This document shows positions 21,438 through 22,076 of a DNA stretch of 22,076 nucleotides, piece by piece. The DNA is from a virus: the IMG/VR virus record IMGVR_UViG_3300010885_018528, positions 1 through 22,076 of that record; one strand, 5' to 3'. How positions within the stretch are numbered: position 1 is the first letter of the stretch; each line of letters begins with the position of its first letter. The notes beneath the pieces are model-generated. The model was not told where the DNA came from. It worked only from the letters and a program-made list of their open reading frames with translations, and did not search any database. Made by a program: the position numbers and the translations under genes.

Positions 21438-21456
21438 CTAGACTAATACAGTCTAG
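21438..21456. promoter_or_regulatory. inverted repeat CTAGACT-N5-AGTCTAG
   Basis: Perfect 7-bp arms (21438-21444 and 21450-21456) around AATAC, between the terminator and the next gene. It could be an operator for the small-membrane-protein/transglycosylase unit. No clear -35/-10 pair is seen beside it. Confidence 0.4.
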
Positions 21457-21461
21457 AACTT

Positions 21462-21479
21462 CCCGCCCTAACGGGCGGG
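21462..21479 (+). promoter_or_regulatory. very GC-rich 7-bp hairpin, CCCGCCC/GGGCGGG
   Basis: Perfect arms with a TAAC loop, in an otherwise AT-rich stretch, directly after another inverted repeat. Possible leader hairpin or a second, U-less terminator. Confidence 0.45.
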
Positions 21480-21531
21480 GCGTAGCACACGCACGGTAAT
21501 GGGCGCAAGTTAAAAACTTAGAAAGGAATGC

Positions 21532-21681
21532 ATGATGATAATGTTTTATAATGGATTCAATCTATTAATAGATATAATCATAGGAAGTCTGACATATTAT
21601 GTTACATATAAAAAAGCATGGTGGAATGGATATGATGCTGGAGTATCTGATTCATTTCATAAGAAGAATGAAACATTATAA
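21532..21681 (+). CDS. small membrane protein (49 aa)
   Basis: ATG 21532-21534 to TAA 21679-21681 encodes 49 residues. An N-terminal hydrophobic segment (about residues 9-24, FNLLIDIIIGSLTYYV) should span the membrane. A short soluble tail follows with KKAWWNGYDAGVSDSFHKK. An AAAGGA ribosome site lies 4 bases before this ATG. Starts at 21535 or 21541 are equally possible, so the N-terminus is uncertain. The end overlaps the next gene by 14 bases, suggesting coupled translation with the transglycosylase. A role in lysis (holin- or spanin-like accessory) is possible from context only. Confidence 0.58.
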   Translation: MMIMFYNGFNLLIDIIIGSLTYYVTYKKAWWNGYDAGVSDSFHKKNETL

Positions 21682-22076
21682 AGTATTGATGTTAATTATG
21701 ACTGCTTACTTAACAGTATCATCAGTACTTATATGTACTGAAAGAACAGAGATTATAATCCTTAGTAATAAAGATTGTGTACGTCCACATAATTACTGGA
21801 CAACAACACATATTAAAAACTTTACTCGCTTTGAAATGATTACTCAATACAAATGGAATGCAAAAGAATACACAGCATTAAACAAACTTTGGTATAAAGA
21901 ATCACGTTGGAATCCTCGGGCGTACAATCCAGTAACGTCTAGAGGTTTACATGCACAAGGCATACCACAGCTATTAGGTATGAATCGTAACCTGCCAGCC
22001 CCGCAACAAGTTGCGCGGGGCCTGGCGTACATATCTAAACGGTACGGCAAACCATCTGTTGCATGGAATCATGAAA
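21668..22076 (+). CDS. membrane-anchored lytic transglycosylase-like protein, 3' end cut by window
   Basis: The frame from ATG 21668 is open to the window end (136 visible residues). Residues about 6-23 (VLMLIMTAYLTVSSVLIC) form a signal peptide or membrane anchor, with a cysteine at residue 23. The C-terminal part fits a lysozyme-like, SLT-type fold as found in actinobacterial cell-wall enzymes: LNKLWYKESRWNPRAYNP with a probable catalytic Glu in KESRWNP, then GLHAQGIPQLLG, then QQVARGLAYISKRYGKPSVAW. It would cleave the glycan strands of peptidoglycan. It could be an endolysin acting with a signal anchor, or an entry or release hydrolase. It overlaps the preceding gene by 14 bases. A GC-rich hairpin-forming segment lies inside the coding region at 21994-22026. 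Confidence 0.75.
   Translation, partial: MKHYKVLMLIMTAYLTVSSVLICTERTEIIILSNKDCVRPHNYWTTTHIKNFTRFEMITQYKWNAKEYTALNKLWYKESRWNPRAYNPVTSRGLHAQGIPQLLGMNRNLPAPQQVARGLAYISKRYGKPSVAWNHE

Overview
The window is a piece of a tailed double-stranded DNA bacteriophage genome. It carries a large terminase subunit, a portal, a scaffold-like protein, an N4-gp56-family major capsid protein, connector-like proteins and a tail fibre. There are no rRNA, tRNA, transposon or CRISPR sequences that I can support. Short overlapping genes, three very large virion-type proteins and no visible tape-measure, sheath or tail-tube gene suggest a short-tailed (podovirus-like) phage, but the tail region is cut at the left edge. 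The host is probably an actinobacterium, possibly a freshwater one. This rests only on the actinobacterial-style transglycosylase at the right edge and the general look of the AT-rich genome, so it is an inference.

Layout. Positions 1-19431 are one leftward (minus-strand) late module of 23 genes. In transcription order it holds: terminase large subunit (17533-19431); two small genes whose proteins share a C-terminal tail (17150-17524, 16578-17141); portal (14752-16557); two small genes; three large proteins of 1791, 441 and 432 residues (14085 down to 6087), interpreted as internal virion/ejection proteins; scaffold (5479-5961); major capsid protein (4272-5441); a dense run of ten tiny to small genes (1892-4206); a 311-residue connector-like structural protein (957-1892); and a partial tail fibre (1-948). 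Ten junctions in this module are 1-base TAATG overlaps, so much of it is probably translationally coupled.

Positions 19432-20213 form a 782-base divergent intergenic region with no convincing gene. Its left half is AT-rich and holds an array of ACAGTAT half-sites, other inverted repeats and candidate promoters. Its right half is GC-richer and packed with hairpins, including a possible three-way-junction fold.

Positions 20214-22076 are a rightward module: a DUF4326 protein, a double zinc-ribbon protein, a likely OB-fold (SSB-like) protein, a small membrane protein and the start of a membrane-anchored transglycosylase. The first three genes share one ribosome-binding leader (AAGGAGAGAATA) and are separated by perfect GC-rich hairpins. 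A clear intrinsic terminator follows the third. The leftward genes would pack DNA and build and eject from the virion. The rightward genes look like small early or accessory functions plus a cell-wall lytic enzyme.
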